From: UBA3940 sp964506005
GTDB lineage: Bacteria > Chloroflexota > Anaerolineae > Aggregatilineales > UBA3940
Assembly (NCBI GenBank): GCA_964506005.1
Contig: CAZDLX010000202.1
Coordinates: 1 to 6,157 of the forward strand
Reading direction: 5' to 3'
DNA: 6,157 nucleotides
This document shows, piece after piece, positions 4,290-6,157 of this stretch. A program made the position numbers and the translations under genes. Position 1 is the first letter of the stretch. Every line of letters starts with the position of its first letter. The notes below the pieces were generated by a model. That model saw nothing but the letters and a program-made list of their open reading frames with translations. It did no database searches and was not told the DNA's origin.

Positions 4290-6083
4290 ATGGCGGTCGA
4301 GCACCGCACTGGCCAGCCGGCCAGAACGCAACCCCGGGCATCCGCATCCACTCCGGTCTCATCACTGTTCCAGACGCGGCTGTTCCAACTTATCATCGTC
4401 GTCATACTTGGCGCATTCGGCTATTGGCTGGCACCCGCGGACCTGATCCAGGGGCCGTACTCGGCGACGGTCGGCGTCGACGTTGGTGGCCAGCATATCC
4501 AGGCTGAGCTGCCCTTCATCCTGGGCCAGCAGGCCGGCGAGCTAACGACCGTCGAGGCGGCGGAGGGCGGCTACCGGCTCGTCGTGGAGGGCCCGGCGGA
4601 GGTCCCCTACCGGCTGAACGAGAGCATCAAGTACCGCATGCAGGTCCTGGATGCCGGTGGAAACCCCGTCAACCTGCCGCGCGAGGCGGTCAGCTCGCGT
4701 CTCACCGGGCCGCTGTACTCCCAGGTACTGCCGCCCACCGCGCGGTCCGGTGACTGGCTTACGTTCTCGATGCGAGTGCCATACCATTCCAAGATCGCGC
4801 TGGCGCTCCTGTTCGTCGTCGCGGCGCTGTGGCTGCTGGAGCCGGTCCCGCTGGCGGCTTCCGCACTGCTCATCCCGGTCGTGATCGTGGTCACCGGCGT
4901 GACAGACGCGAACACGGTGCTGCAGCCGTTCTTCCACCCCATCATCGTGATGTTCCTGGCAGGCTTCCTGATGGCCGAGGGTATGCGCCGCACCGGGCTG
5001 GACCGGCTTACCGCGCTGGCAATCGTGCGGCGAGCCAGCGCCAAGCCGGCTTACCTGATGCTCACCATGATGAGTATCACCGCCTTCCTCTCGATGTGGA
5101 TGTCCAACACCGCCGCCGTCGCCATCGTCCTTCCGATCGCGCTGGCCGTGCTGGGCAAGGTCCCCGAGGTGGCGGGGGAGCAGCGCTCCTTCGCCAAGGC
5201 GATGATACTCGGCGTCGCTTACGCGGGCACGATTGGCGGCATCGGCTCGGCTATCGGCACGCCGGCCAACATGCTGGCGATGACCTTCCTCAGCGAGTTC
5301 ACCGGGCACGAGATGGTCTTCGCCGACTGGTTCAAGTACGGCCTGCCAATGGTCATCCTGATGGTGCCGATTATGTGGGCCTACCTGCTGCTGACCTTCC
5401 GCGTGCGCAAGCTTAACCTCGACCTCAAACAGGCGATCCGTGGTGAGGATCTCAACGGCCTGCACATGACGCGCGATCAGAAGATCATCGGCCTAATCTT
5501 CCTCGTCATCGTGGCCCTGTGGCTCACCGAGACGCTGCACGGCATCGATTCCGAGATCGTGGCTCTCGCCGGGGCGCTGATGCTGTTCTTCGCCCAGACG
5601 ATCCAGGCGGAAGACCTGAACCGGATCAACTGGAACGCCCTGCTGACCTTTGGCGGCGGCATGGCCATCGGCAGCATCCTGCTCGTAACAGGTGTCTCAG
5701 ACTGGATCTCGATGCAGCTCATCGGGCTCGGCGGGCTGCCGCCGATGCTCGTCGTGCTGCTCGTGGCCGGGCTCACGGTGGTGATCGGCGCGCTGATCTC
5801 CAACACGGCCTGCGCCGCGATGCTCATCCCGCTCGCCATCCCGCTGGCCCAGATCCTGCAGATCGACCCGCGCCTGCTCGTCGCGGTGATCGCCATCGCC
5901 TCCAGCATCGACTTCGCGCTGGTCATCGGCACGCCGCCGACGATGCTGGCTTACTCGACGGGCTTCTTCCAGACCAGCGAGATCTTCAAGCGTGGTATCG
6001 TGCTGGATATCATCGGGGTGGTGCTGCTCAGCCTCGGCTTGATCTGGCTGTGGCAGCTCCTTGGTGCGGTAACGATCTACTAG
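4290..6083 (+). CDS. DASS/SLC13-family anion:sodium symporter with extra external domain
   Basis: This 597-residue membrane protein belongs to the divalent anion:sodium symporter family, which imports dicarboxylates, citrate or sulfate. Both signature Ser-Asn-Thr motifs of the inverted repeats are present: MSNTAA (271-276) and ISNTAC (503-508). Each repeat also has its partner loop: GTPAN (323-327) and GTPPT (547-551), the second with Thr where Asn is common. INWNALLTFGGG (446-457) is also typical. Hydrophobic helices run from about 168 to the end. Unusually, TM1 (31-48) is followed by a soluble, beta-rich stretch of about 115 residues (50-165) before the core, probably outside the cell; family members are usually nearer 450-500 residues. 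ATG 4290 has AAAGGAG (4274-4280) nine nt upstream. It appears to be transcribed alone. The substrate cannot be told from sequence. Confidence 0.93.
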   Translation: MAVEHRTGQPARTQPRASASTPVSSLFQTRLFQLIIVVILGAFGYWLAPADLIQGPYSATVGVDVGGQHIQAELPFILGQQAGELTTVEAAEGGYRLVVEGPAEVPYRLNESIKYRMQVLDAGGNPVNLPREAVSSRLTGPLYSQVLPPTARSGDWLTFSMRVPYHSKIALALLFVVAALWLLEPVPLAASALLIPVVIVVTGVTDANTVLQPFFHPIIVMFLAGFLMAEGMRRTGLDRLTALAIVRRASAKPAYLMLTMMSITAFLSMWMSNTAAVAIVLPIALAVLGKVPEVAGEQRSFAKAMILGVAYAGTIGGIGSAIGTPANMLAMTFLSEFTGHEMVFADWFKYGLPMVILMVPIMWAYLLLTFRVRKLNLDLKQAIRGEDLNGLHMTRDQKIIGLIFLVIVALWLTETLHGIDSEIVALAGALMLFFAQTIQAEDLNRINWNALLTFGGGMAIGSILLVTGVSDWISMQLIGLGGLPPMLVVLLVAGLTVVIGALISNTACAAMLIPLAIPLAQILQIDPRLLVAVIAIASSIDFALVIGTPPTMLAYSTGFFQTSEIFKRGIVLDIIGVVLLSLGLIWLWQLLGAVTIY

Positions 6084-6091
6084 CGGATAGC

Positions 6092-6109
6092 GCGCTCGCT
6101 GCGCTCGCT
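6092..6109. repeat. Tandem 9-bp direct repeat after the permease
   Basis: GCGCTCGCT occurs twice head-to-tail (6092-6100 and 6101-6109), starting 9 nt after the permease stop. It directly precedes the long hairpin at 6112-6153. Whether the two form one dispersed intergenic element cannot be told from one copy. Confidence 0.55.
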
Positions 6110-6111
6110 TT

Positions 6112-6153
6112 ATGGCGTATGGGAGGTGGCCCAGGCCATCAACCATACGCCAT
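6112..6153. repeat. Long imperfect hairpin at the window end, possible terminator or REP-like element
   Basis: ATGGCGTATGG (6112-6122) pairs perfectly with CCATACGCCAT (6143-6153). After a 2x2 internal loop, GGTGGC (6125-6130) pairs with GCCATC (6135-6140) with one G-U, leaving a CCAG loop. It begins 29 nt after the permease stop. Only three T follow before the window ends, so it is not a textbook intrinsic terminator. It could be a transcript-stabilising 3' stem or a repeated palindromic element. Confidence 0.6.
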
Positions 6154-6157
6154 TTGC

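Noticed and set aside
4222..4446. Plus-strand 74-codon frame beginning with TTG before the permease
   Set aside because: It has no ribosome site, and most of it overlaps the permease in another frame. AAAGGAG at 4274-4280 serves ATG 4290.
4542..5465. Minus-strand 307-residue open frame opposite the permease
   Set aside because: Its His/Arg/Asp/Gln-rich translation is the usual antisense image of a membrane-protein gene, with no recognisable domain.
1..6157. CRISPR array, tRNA, rRNA or insertion sequence
   Set aside because: I saw no evenly spaced repeats, cloverleaf or rRNA-like sequence, and no transposase or integrase among the translated frames.

Overview
The window is GC-rich DNA with dense, bacterial-style gene packing, Shine-Dalgarno sites and AT-rich promoters. 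The gene content suggests a Chloroflexota bacterium, possibly Anaerolineae: a dephospho-CoA kinase of the 'EAIKLIESG' type with a C-terminal acetyltransferase-like extension, a small PPOX-fold flavin/F420 enzyme, and a DASS permease with an extra external domain. That assignment is inference from protein style; there is no rRNA or tRNA to confirm it.

Layout. (1) Positions 1-186 carry the last 61 codons of a plus-strand gene with a beta-rich, Ig-like tail. It converges on a minus-strand block, and a symmetric hairpin at 214-250 can terminate transcription from both sides. (2) The minus-strand block runs lysR (2784-1849), coaE-GNAT fusion (1756-608), then a 96-residue two-TM membrane protein (583-293). 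coaE has its own near-consensus promoter in the 92-nt gap after lysR. (3) A 208-bp divergent control region (2785-2992) has one promoter for lysR, one for the plus-strand genes, and TCAC/GTGA half-sites that may be LysR operators. (4) The plus-strand pair encodes a PPOX-fold enzyme (2993-3394) and, 19 nt later, an SRAP/YedK/HMCES protein for abasic-site DNA damage (3414-4106). (5) A 183-bp spacer (4107-4289) holds two inverted repeats, one of them with a promoter -10 element in its loop. (6) A 597-residue DASS/SLC13 anion permease (4290-6083) follows. The window ends in a tandem 9-bp repeat and a long imperfect hairpin.

How the genes may work together. coaE and the membrane protein probably share a transcript. 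The LysR protein, read divergently from the PPOX-SRAP pair, is the obvious candidate to regulate itself and that pair. The permease is separated by a terminator-like hairpin and has its own promoter. Nothing here amounts to a clear new defence or mobile system. The best leads are the CoaE-GNAT fusion with a degenerate acetyl-CoA loop, the permease's extra external domain, and the inverted repeat around the permease promoter. There is no gene-free stretch longer than 300 bases.
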